A DNA stretch of 64,000 nucleotides from Limibacter armeniacum. GTDB taxonomy: Bacteria > Bacteroidota > Bacteroidia > Cytophagales > Flammeovirgaceae. Of this stretch, positions 14,840 through 23,523 are shown piece by piece. A program made the position numbers and the translations under genes. Below the pieces are notes generated by a model. It was not told where the DNA came from. It saw only the letters and a list, made by a program, of their open reading frames with translations, and did no database searches. Location: the NCBI RefSeq assembly GCF_036880985.1, contig NZ_JBAJNO010000008.1, forward strand, positions 1,364,001 to 1,428,000, given 5' to 3'. Positions within the stretch are counted from its first letter, which is position 1. Every line of letters begins with the position of its first letter.

Positions 14840-15258
14840 GTTACCCTGTAGCGAGACTGCATGGTTCTGACCTTTCCAACTTGCCTTATGTCAGAATCAC
14901 CAATCCGCTCCAACATCATTCCTGAGTGGGAGAGAAGTTTCCACAGCTCGTCTGAAAGGTCATCCACATCAAAGCCATCCTCATGGTTGAAAGTGTTGCC
15001 CTCAAGGCGATCCATATACGAGTACTTATATTCGTCATGTGAAATATGGAATATCACCTCGGCTTTGGCTTTCTGCCCGCAACTGCTTTGGTTCTCGTAT
15101 CCTGTATCGGCAAACTGTACTGCAATCCATGGGAAGGATGCCGTATTCTCATCGGTGTCCTCCTCAAATTGCCGCTTGTAGCGTGACACCCTTTTGATGG
15201 CAGGCATGCCTGAGATAATGGTTTCTGCCAGTGTCTTGAATAATTGTTTTCTGCTCAT
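14821..15258 (-). CDS. Probable head-tail connector or tail terminator protein
   Basis: A 145-residue protein (FPWIAVQFADTGYENQSSC..KAEVIFHISHDEY) in the place where Mu-like phages carry gp37-type and tail-completion proteins, immediately downstream of a gpG-like gene with a 4-bp overlap. Its length and mixed alpha/beta pattern fit a head-tail joining protein. The assignment rests mainly on gene order. Confidence 0.5.
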   Translation of the reverse strand: MSRKQLFKTLAETIISGMPAIKRVSRYKRQFEEDTDENTASFPWIAVQFADTGYENQSSCGQKAKAEVIFHISHDEYKYSYMDRLEGNTFNHEDGFDVDDLSDELWKLLSHSGMMLERIGDSDIRQVGKVRTMQSRYRVTYAVCC

Positions 15259-15815
15259 CTGAATACTGCGCTTATACGGTTGATATAATGCTGTCTCATT
15301 TCCCTGAGTAATTCCTCAGACTTTCCGATAAACTGCCGCTGTGGTATCTTGATCGGGTGTGGCTTGGTAAATCCCGAAGCGTTGGCAGCATTGACCTTTC
15401 GCATCCAAGCCAGTCTTGTATCACCTTTTTTGTCTGTCAGTATCTTGTAAGGTGTTCCACCGGGATGGGAAATGGTATCCCCCTCATTGTGGGCCTTGGC
15501 ATAGCGGCGGTCTGTACCGATGGTAAAACCGTCTATTCCCACTTTCAATATTCTGACAGACCGGCGGAGGTCACCAGACTGAACCAATAAACCACGGCTT
15601 TTGCTTCTGACCTTCTCCCTTGAAGAACCAGATTTAAATAGGCGTGAACGCTGCCCATCATTTTTCCTTTCAGGCCACGGCTTACCGTCCCATGCTTCCT
15701 TCTTGAAAGCATCAAGAGTATAGTCCAGTGCTATCTCTGCCAGTTCTTCGGGCAGTCTCCTGAGTACGTTTTCCAGATTGGAGCGAAGCTTATCAATTTT
15801 GTTTTTGTGACTCAT
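15255..15815 (-). CDS. Mu gpG-like virion morphogenesis protein
   Basis: A 186-residue protein with the features of the phage virion morphogenesis family (Mu gpG, PF05069): a helical N-terminus, a basic central loop, GLLVQSGDLRRSVRILKVGIDGFTIGTDRRYAKAHNEG and the closing IPQRQFIGKSEELL. It acts in tail completion and head-tail joining in Mu-like phages. It overlaps the neighbouring genes on both sides, so is expressed with the head operon. Confidence 0.75.
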   Translation of the reverse strand: MSHKNKIDKLRSNLENVLRRLPEELAEIALDYTLDAFKKEAWDGKPWPERKNDGQRSRLFKSGSSREKVRSKSRGLLVQSGDLRRSVRILKVGIDGFTIGTDRRYAKAHNEGDTISHPGGTPYKILTDKKGDTRLAWMRKVNAANASGFTKPHPIKIPQRQFIGKSEELLREMRQHYINRISAVFR

Positions 15816-15991
15816 GCAATTGTGTCAATGTCTGGATCAGTATCCTGCTTAGGTTTGCTGCCATCCAGAATAAACTCGATTTCCAAATCGGAAAGGTTTG
15901 TGGTGTGCTTTAGCCACAGCTTTTCCTCTTCCCTTGTCAGTTGCTCGTTTTTCTCAACCTTGGCCCTGATTTTTTCTAGTTTCTTATCCAT
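15812..15991 (-). CDS. Small hypothetical protein between portal and gpG-like genes
   Basis: I take the start at ATG 15991 (59 aa; MDKKLEKIRAKVEKNEQLT...). It is helical and highly charged with an acidic tail. It overlaps the end of the portal fusion gene and the start of the gpG-like gene by a few bases, so translational coupling is likely. Function unknown. Confidence 0.5.
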   Translation of the reverse strand: MDKKLEKIRAKVEKNEQLTREEEKLWLKHTTNLSDLEIEFILDGSKPKQDTDPDIDTIA

Positions 15992-18660
15992 CCTTTTGCT
16001 TTTAGTAGTTTGGTGATTTCTTCCGCTATAGGAGCAAAGTCCTCTTCGCTCCACTGGTATGGGATTGTTTTCTCCGCCTGCACCCTGACCATATCAAGGA
16101 AGCGTTGCTCCCCACTTACCTGGGCAATATACTGGCTGTAAGCCCTTGCCCAAATTTCATCTTTACTGATCAGGTAACGAAGGTGTTTACGCATATTCCC
16201 ATAAATAGGCTCACCATTCAACACCCCACTGTTAAGCGATTCCTTCAGTGACTTGATGGCTTTGCTGTTATCAACAGCCGTAAAGAAGTCTTTCATCAGG
16301 TTGCCAGTCCTGTTGCCAGTCTCAAACCTGTTTTTGCTTCCCAATGCCTGATAGTCCAAGAAGTGCCCGATCTCATGCCATATGGTCAACTCCTTGTGGT
16401 CACCTGTGGTATTGATCTTTATCTCTATTGGTGTTCCGTTGATATAGTGACGGAAATAACCATAGGCATTCATGCGACTGGTTCCCTTGAATGGTATCTG
16501 ATCCAGCACCCCATCACCATGGATGCTGTCCAGTACCCGAAGAGCCTCCTTGTATTCCTTGTTGATGTTTCGGCTTACACTTGAGAATGCAGAAGAAACA
16601 GGAGTACCCATCGGTTTAGGTGAAGGTGTACCCTTGGCAGCGAGTTGCTTGCCTTTCTTCTTTATTTCCCCAGCTTCCTTTGCCGGTACATTGGAATAGT
16701 ATGGATGATTGTCAGGGAATACCACACCATCTTTTGCAGGATTGAATCGGAACATTGTTTGATTGTTCGTTGCCAGCTCTCCTGCCTTCATGGCATCCGC
16801 AGAGTTGGAAAGTGTTCCGGCACGTTCCTTCATCACCTTTCTTACATCACATCGGCAAGCCCATCCGTTTGGCGGGAAGTACTTGCCCCAGAATGGGTCA
16901 TCCATTTCCAATGTGATATTATCCAGTCTGGCATGCTGTGGCCTTACCCTTCCGTCTCCAACAGTCTCATACCTCAGTACATGGGTGTCCTTGTCCTTGT
17001 AGAACTGCATCCACTTGCTTGACATTCGGCTGGTAGCTACAGCATTGTTGTACTCGGCACGCAGGTAATTCTTGTTGTACTGACCATGAACGGCCTCCAC
17101 CGCATCACGGAAGACGTTGAATGGGCGTTTCTCTCCAGTATCAGGATCCATCAGCATACCACTGACCTCCTTTAGCTGGTGGTAGGTCTTAAATCCGGAA
17201 AACACAAAAACATTCTCCTTCAGGCTTTCCAGCATCTTGAAGTCCGGGCTGTTGTACTCCACTGAGTCAAGGCTTTTGCCATACCCTTCCTGCACCCCTT
17301 CCCAAAGCAGTCCGGCTGTTCGGGAAACCATTGCCTGAGGAAATGGGATATCAGCCCCGGCATAGATCAGCCTTGCAATACTGAGCAGGTCAGAAAGTAA
17401 CTTGTCTGTTTCTTCTGACAGGTCAAAGGTTTCAACAGCAGTCGCATCCATTCCCCCCAGTGCCATGTGCAGCTGAGGGGCTACCGAAAAAAAACGCATA
17501 TTCTCTTTCTTGCCTTCCTGTGTCTTCTCTTTCTGGTCTTCCGCTTCCCTTGCCTGCTCAGGTCTTTTTTCCTCATCCAGCAAGGCAGAGAACACAAAGC
17601 GTAAACCCTTGAAGTTATAAGGTCCTTGCCTTTCGGTCAGGAAAGGCAGTATCCTGTCCGTGATCTCAAATGAGAGGTTGCGCATCCTTTCCATCTTGTA
17701 GGCACTGCTGGTGTTCTCATGTACCTTGGCTTCTGCATATCCGCTTCCGGCTTGGCTTGAGCTGGTGCCAGTCTGTCCTGAGATGCCCCATGAAATTTCC
17801 TCATTGCAAGCTTCCCGGATATTCATATAGATCTCATGCGGCTTGGAGCGGGAATCGTAGATCAGGTTGACATCGTCATCAACATCGATTGTCAGGACCT
17901 TATTGCTTCCTGAATTGGCCACCTTGTCAATGAATTTATTCTCCTCCTCATCATCCGCGCCATCCAGCTTGCCAACTGTCCAAGGCATGGCAAACTGCTC
18001 ACTGTGCTGTGCCATATCTCGCCTTGCATTCAGTTTCCAGATTGATTCACGGGCAATGTTCTCCAGCAGTCCAAGGTTATCCACTTCCCCAAACTCAAGC
18101 ACATTCAGGCTAAATGGCTCCTCACGGTAAGGTATCCCAAAAGTTGGGTTGTTCGGGTCAAAAAGCACCATACCTGTTTGCGGGTTGACTGACCAGCGTG
18201 GTGCAGCCTTTACCCTTTCCACCTCCCCATTGTCTTGCCAGAAGAAGTCAAGCACTGTCACGCCCCAGAACTCTGTGCGGAGAACCTCCCGCATAGTGGA
18301 AAAGAACCAGGCGTTCTTCAGCTGGTTGGTCTTTTTCTTGTTGACATTGCCCTTCTCATCCACCAGTACAAAAGGCTCTTCCAATATCTTGGCAACCGTG
18401 GTACGCAACTCGGCTGAAACCTTATTGTCCTTGACGGTTTGAAGGTAGAGTTTGTACAGTTCCGACCGGTTGAAATACGGTGGCTGGTTGGCGATATTGA
18501 TGGCATCTTCCAGCTTCTGCACTTCCATGTTTGCCCTGTATTCACGGGGCGAGGAATAGACGTGCTTCCTTTTCTTCTGCTCTTCAGTCGGGTGGTCAGA
18601 TGTGGGCTGTTCAGCCCGCTGTGACCTTCCAAAAAAGCCTTTTATGGTATCGAGTATCAT
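15976..18660 (-). CDS. Portal (DUF935)-MuF head protein-metallopeptidase fusion
   Basis: An 894-residue protein. Residues about 30-440 resemble the Mu gp29-like DUF935 portal. Residues about 490-615 form the Mu F / SPP1 gp7 head morphogenesis domain with the hallmark RPQHARLDN...FFPPNGWACRCDVRKV-type segment (here FPPNGWACRCDV near 600). After a Pro/Lys-rich linker, residues about 700-894 carry the zinc peptidase motif HEIGH (762-766) with a likely third ligand Glu835 in DEIWARAY. In Mu the portal and F are separate genes. The peptidase domain is probably packaged with the minor head protein and could be delivered into the host or process capsid proteins. Confidence 0.8.
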   Translation of the reverse strand: MILDTIKGFFGRSQRAEQPTSDHPTEEQKKRKHVYSSPREYRANMEVQKLEDAINIANQPPYFNRSELYKLYLQTVKDNKVSAELRTTVAKILEEPFVLVDEKGNVNKKKTNQLKNAWFFSTMREVLRTEFWGVTVLDFFWQDNGEVERVKAAPRWSVNPQTGMVLFDPNNPTFGIPYREEPFSLNVLEFGEVDNLGLLENIARESIWKLNARRDMAQHSEQFAMPWTVGKLDGADDEEENKFIDKVANSGSNKVLTIDVDDDVNLIYDSRSKPHEIYMNIREACNEEISWGISGQTGTSSSQAGSGYAEAKVHENTSSAYKMERMRNLSFEITDRILPFLTERQGPYNFKGLRFVFSALLDEEKRPEQAREAEDQKEKTQEGKKENMRFFSVAPQLHMALGGMDATAVETFDLSEETDKLLSDLLSIARLIYAGADIPFPQAMVSRTAGLLWEGVQEGYGKSLDSVEYNSPDFKMLESLKENVFVFSGFKTYHQLKEVSGMLMDPDTGEKRPFNVFRDAVEAVHGQYNKNYLRAEYNNAVATSRMSSKWMQFYKDKDTHVLRYETVGDGRVRPQHARLDNITLEMDDPFWGKYFPPNGWACRCDVRKVMKERAGTLSNSADAMKAGELATNNQTMFRFNPAKDGVVFPDNHPYYSNVPAKEAGEIKKKGKQLAAKGTPSPKPMGTPVSSAFSSVSRNINKEYKEALRVLDSIHGDGVLDQIPFKGTSRMNAYGYFRHYINGTPIEIKINTTGDHKELTIWHEIGHFLDYQALGSKNRFETGNRTGNLMKDFFTAVDNSKAIKSLKESLNSGVLNGEPIYGNMRKHLRYLISKDEIWARAYSQYIAQVSGEQRFLDMVRVQAEKTIPYQWSEEDFAPIAEEITKLLKAKGWIRN

Positions 18661-19074
18661 TAGTGACTGCGTTTAGTGTTTGCCGTTAACTTGAACCTGG
18701 TGCGGGGTGTTTCCATGTCTTCCTCCAATGCCCTTGGCAGCATAAGCCCGATCTTTCCCTCTGCCACTTTTTCCAGATATGCGAGGGTGTTGTTGTAGTC
18801 GTAAAGGATATCCTCAGGCATTATTGGCGCTTTCTTGTGAAGTCGGTACAGCACGATATTGATGCAGTGTTCCATGATGTCGGGGTCACGGTCTGTGCCG
18901 GTTGCCGAGAAGATGGCATCCCACATCAAACTTCTGGTGGATGTAGTTCTTTACCTTGGCAATGGCAGCTGTCTCTGCCATGTCCAATACCAGCGGGTCC
19001 TCATCAATAAGGTGCTGCAGGTTGACACCCTTGATCAGGTGCCTATAGTCGTTCTCTGTTAAGAATGTAGCCAT
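18660..19074 (-). pseudogene. gp36-like (DUF1320) protein gene split by a frameshift
   Basis: Two frames together make one family protein. The N-terminal part starts at 19074 (MATFLTENDYRHLIK...IHQKFDV) and the C-terminal part reads DAIFSATGTDRDPDIMEHC... to 18660. They join at FDV/DAIF near 18920 if one G is skipped in GTGGGATGCC (minus strand). The joined length, about 137 residues, is usual for Mu gp36-like neck proteins. The C-terminal frame alone starts only at a TTG. This could be a mutation, an assembly error or programmed +1 frameshifting. Confidence 0.65.
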
Positions 19075-20499
19075 CTATCGTCCTTTTCTGTACTTGTTGT
19101 ATTCGGTCTCAAAGTAGCGGCACAGGAAATAGTCCATGGCATCGGTACAGTGCCCGTATTTCTCATACCTGACTCCTGTGGTGGGATCTGTCACCATCTC
19201 TTTCATCTTCCTGCCATCCGGTGCCTGCTTCACGTATTTCACGTCCTCTATGGATTTCTTGCAGTGGTCTGCAATCACCACCTCAATGCCTTCGTATTCC
19301 TCAAAGAATATCCTGTTGATAAACTCGCCCCTCATCACCACTGATGGGTTGGCTTTCGGTACCCTGACCTGAGGGCTGTACTGTTTCAAATCCCGCTTGA
19401 GCACCCTGTAAAGGTTGTAGCCCTTTTCCAGCTTGGCATCGGATTTCCGGCTGGTGGAATCCCCATAAAGGAACATGCCTGCCTGATGGTTCTTGTACTT
19501 GGACTTGATGTCCATCACCACATGGGCAAAGCTGTTATTTGGAGACTCAGGGCATATCTCATCAATCTGCCAAGCCCTTTTACCTTCTGCCTGCCATACC
19601 GTACAGGTAGGGTGTGGGTTCACGTTCTCATCAAAGGAGAGGTGCAGTGGCAATGCTGGATTGTAATCAACCTTTCCAGTGTGAAGGTTTGTCCTGAAAT
19701 GGCGGTAGAATTCCGCTCCAGTATCCAGCTTACCCCAGTCGCCCAAGGCATAGATATTATAGTAGTTGCGGTCAAATTTCTTGTCCCGCTCAAAGTCCTT
19801 TACCGTGTGCTCGTCATAGAAACCATGTTCCCCATCCGGATGCCCCACCACCCAGTAGTTGTCCAGGTAAGTGGTCTTGATCAGCAGCATATCCCCATCA
19901 ACATTGATACGCTTGAAGCTCTCCTCCGAAAGTTCGCTGTACTCAACCCCTTCTATGTGTTTGGGTTGTTCAATCCACTGCTCGTTATCCAGTACATGTT
20001 TCTTGATCCAGTGGCCTTCATCAATCGGGTTCCATAGGCCAACAATCTGCTGACCGGGCATTCCCCTCAGACGTTTCCTTGTCTGCTTGAAATCCTCATA
20101 ATCAAACTGGGTCATCTCTTCAAGCAGCACCCTCTTGAAGGAGGAAATCCCCTTGATCTTTTCCGAGTCATCTAAGCCTCGGAAACGAATCAGCCCATTG
20201 CTTTTGCTCTCAATCTGTCTCCGGATAATCCTATAAAGCGGATCCAGCTCCCAGTCACTGATGACCTTCTTGAAGTCAGCATAAATAGAGTCGTCAATAT
20301 CAGTACTGAACTTCCTGACTACCATCGATCGGTTACCCTCAGTCAGAGCCTCGACCACAAAACGTTGAACTATGCTATAGGTCTTGGCAGCAGAGGAACC
20401 GCCATAGATGAAAACAAACCTGATGGACGGATCCTTGAATGCTGCATCGATATGCCAGTAGAGCGGATTGAATAAGTGCCTGTCAAAGTTTACCGTCAT
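19075..20499 (-). CDS. terL: Terminase large subunit
   Basis: A 474-residue DNA-packaging motor. The ATPase domain has a Walker A-like GGSSAAKTYS (33-42) and Walker B VLLEE (124-128) followed by MTQFDYEDFKQ. The C-terminal RNase H-like nuclease shows acidic positions in HLSFDENVNP, LYGDSTSRK and CTDAMDYFL. It cuts and translocates phage DNA into the prohead. It lies downstream of and overlaps the small subunit (4 bp), and its TIGR01547-like sequence differs from the Mu gp28 type although the neighbours are Mu-like, so the packaging module is mosaic. Confidence 0.9.
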   Translation of the reverse strand: MTVNFDRHLFNPLYWHIDAAFKDPSIRFVFIYGGSSAAKTYSIVQRFVVEALTEGNRSMVVRKFSTDIDDSIYADFKKVISDWELDPLYRIIRRQIESKSNGLIRFRGLDDSEKIKGISSFKRVLLEEMTQFDYEDFKQTRKRLRGMPGQQIVGLWNPIDEGHWIKKHVLDNEQWIEQPKHIEGVEYSELSEESFKRINVDGDMLLIKTTYLDNYWVVGHPDGEHGFYDEHTVKDFERDKKFDRNYYNIYALGDWGKLDTGAEFYRHFRTNLHTGKVDYNPALPLHLSFDENVNPHPTCTVWQAEGKRAWQIDEICPESPNNSFAHVVMDIKSKYKNHQAGMFLYGDSTSRKSDAKLEKGYNLYRVLKRDLKQYSPQVRVPKANPSVVMRGEFINRIFFEEYEGIEVVIADHCKKSIEDVKYVKQAPDGRKMKEMVTDPTTGVRYEKYGHCTDAMDYFLCRYFETEYNKYRKGR

Positions 20500-21005
20500 T
20501 TATAGTTTACCGTTATCTCCCCATCATTGATTGAAATCTCCTGCTTGTCTGGTTCATTGAAGCCCAATTGCTTGTTTAGCATTTCCAGCGCCTTGAGCTT
20601 GTTGTACATCTCGTAATTAACCTCCTCTATCAGGTGGAGACCATCCTTGTCAAACTTATTGTTAACCCTGATAGCAGAAATGGCAGCCTTCTCATCTTCA
20701 GTGAGGTCTTCCCAGTCCTTCAATTCCCGCCAGTCCTTCCGCAGGTTGGCAGGTGAAGCAAAAGCAATCTTCTTCAGCTCCAGTGCCACCTTCAATGCAG
20801 AGAGTCCTGCCTGTTTGGCAATGTCTGTCCTGAGCTCGTTGAGCACTTCCTGTATTTCAGGTTTTTTCAGGTTCTCATTGCCCATGCTGTAGGCTGTGCG
20901 CTCACTATACCCCGCTGCGATTGCTGCACGGGTGGCGTTCCAGTCAATGATGTACTCCTCACAGAACCTGCGTTGCTTGTCGGAGAGCTTCTTCTTCTTA
21001 GCCAT
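20496..21005 (-). CDS. terS: Terminase small subunit
   Basis: I take the start at ATG 21005 (169 aa; MAKKKKLSDKQ...). The family pattern is clear: LSDKQRRFCEEYIIDWNATRAAIAAGYSERTAYSMGNENLKKPEIQEVL, an N-terminal helix-turn-helix that recognises packaging-site DNA, followed by a helical oligomerisation region. It overlaps terL by 4 bp and faces the protease gene across a 191-bp intergenic segment with an inverted repeat. Confidence 0.85.
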   Translation of the reverse strand: MAKKKKLSDKQRRFCEEYIIDWNATRAAIAAGYSERTAYSMGNENLKKPEIQEVLNELRTDIAKQAGLSALKVALELKKIAFASPANLRKDWRELKDWEDLTEDEKAAISAIRVNNKFDKDGLHLIEEVNYEMYNKLKALEMLNKQLGFNEPDKQEISINDGEITVNYK

Positions 21006-21081
21006 AGTTTCGGTACCTGATAAAACCTGAATTCTTGTCTTAGCCCAAAACTCAGCATTTATCATTGGCTATGCGAAGTGA

Positions 21082-21140
21082 GTTTTCCTAATCGCTCAAA
21101 TATTTAACTAATAGCTCATTATTTGATCAATTAGGAAAAC
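21082..21140. promoter_or_regulatory. Inverted repeat between divergent late operons
   Basis: GTTTTCCTAAT (21082-21092) and ATTAGGAAAAC (21130-21140) are perfect 11-bp complements, with GCTCA repeated directly in the 37-bp space between. This lies between terS (minus) and the protease-scaffold gene (plus), the expected position of divergent late promoters. A shared activator or repressor site is the simplest reading. Confidence 0.5.
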
Positions 21141-21196
21141 ACGGTTTGCACCCCCTTCACAGTTTCGGTTGATTTGTTTTCAAAAGAATCTGCTGT

Positions 21197-22126
21197 ATGG
21201 AAAAGAAAAGATTCAAGGTTGCTGACTCAGGTCTGAACCGGAAGAAAATGAGGGTAATGGTGGAAGGTATCAGGACTGGAAACTTCTTGATGAATCCGGT
21301 GATGCTATTGAACCACAAACGCGATGAGGTAATTGGGCATTGGGAGGATTTGGAAGTCGTGAATGGGGAAATGTTTGCAACGCCCGTTTTTGCGTCAACA
21401 AAAAGGGCAAAGGAAATAGCTCAACTGGTAGAAGACAAAGCATTGCGAGCAGCTTCTATTGGTGTTGATCCTATTGATTTTACCAGTAACCCAGCTTATA
21501 TCCTTCCAGGGCAAAAGCTCAAGACGCTGAAAGAAAGTGAACTAATGGAGATATCCATTGTCACTATCCCAGCAATTGCAGGCGCGGTCAGGGTATTCTC
21601 AGCAGATGGTGAGGCTTTGGATATTCCAGAAATAGAAATAAACCATCAGAACAATATGGACATCTCAAAATTCAATATCGCACTCGGTCTTGCCGAGAAC
21701 GCCACAGAAGCGGACGCCTTGCAAGCAATTGAGGCACTTAAAGTAGACAAGAGCAGTGAAACGCTGTCTGCCATTGCTACCAAGTTCAGCCTTGAACAGG
21801 TCAGTGAGGAAAGTATCAGTTCACTGCTAGTTGGTGCGGCTGGTTCTGCTGCTGAAGAGTTTGCTGTTTCACTTGGCTTGGAGAAAACAGCCACTGAGGA
21901 AGAGGTAAATGCAAAGATCGAAACCTTCAAGGCATTGGAGAGCAAGAACACAGAACTGGAGCAGAAGCTTAACGGCTACAATGCTCAGGTAACCTCCTTG
22001 CTGGAGAAAAGCCAGCAGTACCAGGCTGACAAAAACAAGGCAGAAGGCGAGGAAAAGGAAGGAGAACCTGAAGCGGTTACCTTCTCGCAGAAGCTGGCAA
22101 AAAAAGTTATGAATTTCTCAAACTAA
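21197..22126 (+). CDS. Prohead protease fused to scaffold
   Basis: A 309-residue protein. Residues 1-150 match the HK97-type prohead serine protease fold: MLLNHKRDEVIGHWEDL (His40), RAASIGVDP (Ser87) and ELMEISIVTIPA. Residues about 154-309 are helical and acidic, with a coiled coil, as in scaffold proteins. An in-frame ATG at 21656 (MDISKFNIALG) could give a separate 156-residue scaffold, the nested arrangement known from Mu I/Z and lambda C/Nu3. It directs capsid assembly and then digests the scaffold. Confidence 0.8.
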   Translation: MEKKRFKVADSGLNRKKMRVMVEGIRTGNFLMNPVMLLNHKRDEVIGHWEDLEVVNGEMFATPVFASTKRAKEIAQLVEDKALRAASIGVDPIDFTSNPAYILPGQKLKTLKESELMEISIVTIPAIAGAVRVFSADGEALDIPEIEINHQNNMDISKFNIALGLAENATEADALQAIEALKVDKSSETLSAIATKFSLEQVSEESISSLLVGAAGSAAEEFAVSLGLEKTATEEEVNAKIETFKALESKNTELEQKLNGYNAQVTSLLEKSQQYQADKNKAEGEEKEGEPEAVTFSQKLAKKVMNFSN

Positions 22127-22133
22127 GTAAGAT

Positions 22134-23102
22134 ATGCCGATTACAATTAGTAATACCAACTATGCTGGCGATGCGTTGATGAACTTCCTCACGCTTGCCA
22201 CAACGACCTTTTCCACGATGGAAAAAGGGCTGATGGCCGTGGAGGGCGGCATCAAGAAAGAGCGTGAAATTCCAACCTTGAAAGTGGAAGGATTTATCCA
22301 GGCTCATCAGGAAACCCCAACCCATTCAGGTTCCATTGATGTGGATGCCCGCAAGCTGACCCCAAAGGACTTTATGGGGTATTTGGAGTTTAACCCTCGC
22401 AAGTTTGAAAGCCACTGGATGGCGGTGCAGATGAATCCCAAGCTTTTGGATGCTGAGCTTCCTGTAACAGCGGAGTCAGCCATCATCCAGAAGGTGATTG
22501 AGGAGAATAGTGCGTACATGGATCTTGCTGTTTGGCAAGGAAAGTATGATGCTTTGGCTGTTACCGATGCCATTACCAATGGTCTGGCACCGGGAGCCAA
22601 CAACCTGATCTTTATGGATGGGTTCCTCACCAAGATGCTGGCAGATGCGGCTGTAACCAAGATCGCTACGCCTGTAGTGCTGACTGAGGCTAATATCTTC
22701 GACAAGTTTGCCGAAGTGAAGAAAGCCAGAAGATTGGCGCTGAAAAGCAACAAGAGAGGGCGTTACCTGATCAACCCGAACACTGCCGAAATCTACGAGA
22801 ATGCACAGCAGGCACAAGGGTACAAAGGTGCCAACGTGACCGATGCAGGCAAGATGACCTATGGTGGAAAGCCAGTGGAAGTGATTGATGGTCTGCCTGA
22901 TGACACCATCCTATTTACGCCATGCGGCAACACCATTGGTTCCAACCTGTGGCTTGGTGTCAATGACATTGATGAGGAAACCTACCTGAAGTTGATGCAA
23001 AAGCAAAACAACTCAGAGTTGTGGTTCCTGAAGATGCTTTTCAAGATGGATGTGAACTACGCATTTGGTGAAGACGCGGTGCTTTACACCACCTTCTCCT
23101 GA
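22134..23102 (+). CDS. Major capsid protein
   Basis: A 322-residue protein 7 bases after the protease-scaffold gene and the most GC-rich, codon-adapted gene of this block. The mixed alpha/beta sequence with GRYLINPNTAEIYENAQ and VNYAFGEDAVLYTTF near the end fits an HK97-fold major head protein of the Bacteroidota Mu-like head type. A strong terminator follows, consistent with high expression. The assignment is based on position, size and general pattern. Confidence 0.75.
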   Translation: MPITISNTNYAGDALMNFLTLATTTFSTMEKGLMAVEGGIKKEREIPTLKVEGFIQAHQETPTHSGSIDVDARKLTPKDFMGYLEFNPRKFESHWMAVQMNPKLLDAELPVTAESAIIQKVIEENSAYMDLAVWQGKYDALAVTDAITNGLAPGANNLIFMDGFLTKMLADAAVTKIATPVVLTEANIFDKFAEVKKARRLALKSNKRGRYLINPNTAEIYENAQQAQGYKGANVTDAGKMTYGGKPVEVIDGLPDDTILFTPCGNTIGSNLWLGVNDIDEETYLKLMQKQNNSELWFLKMLFKMDVNYAFGEDAVLYTTFS

Positions 23103-23123
23103 TCTGTGGATTTTCTAAGCAAA

Positions 23124-23157
23124 CAGTGGGGAGGGTGATAGCTCCCCGCTTTTTTAT
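23124..23157 (+). terminator. Rho-independent terminator after the capsid gene
   Basis: The stem AGTGGGGAG/CTCCCCGCT is followed by TTTTTT. It lies between capsid and tail genes, so it may be partial and set the capsid-to-tail expression ratio. Confidence 0.75.
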
Positions 23158-23184
23158 TTATCACCCCAAATCAATACAAGTAAG

Positions 23185-23523
23185 ATGGCTACATCAAGTA
23201 AAACACAGGCAAAAACTGCAACCAAAACAACTAATGCAAAAGAGGTTGCTGAAAAAGAAGCAGTAGTGGTTGAGGCAAAAGAGCAGGAAGTGGAAGAAAC
23301 GGAAGAGGTGGATGAAATGGAAGAAACAGAACAGACAAGGGAAGCAGTTTTCAAGGCACTTACTGAAGACCAGAAAGAACAGATTGAACTGCTGGCAGAG
23401 AAAGGCATTACCCAACTGCACTTTAGGCTGAAAGGTAAAAAAGTGGAGTGGTTTACCAGCCTTGAGCACGCCAAGCAGGTGGCGAAGAGAAACTTTATCA
23501 CCATTAGCCTGGAAGAGGAATAA
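23185..23523 (+). CDS. Hypothetical structural-region protein with acidic low-complexity N-terminus
   Basis: A 112-residue protein. Residues 1-52 are low complexity, first Ala/Thr/Lys then Glu-rich. Residues 55-112 form a compact alpha/beta domain (TEDQKEQIELLAEKGITQLHFRLKG..VEWFTSLEHAKQVAKRNF). It shares one base with the next gene (TAATG). It is probably a head-tail or tail accessory factor. No family is recognised. Confidence 0.55.
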   Translation: MATSSKTQAKTATKTTNAKEVAEKEAVVVEAKEQEVEETEEVDEMEETEQTREAVFKALTEDQKEQIELLAEKGITQLHFRLKGKKVEWFTSLEHAKQVAKRNFITISLEEE

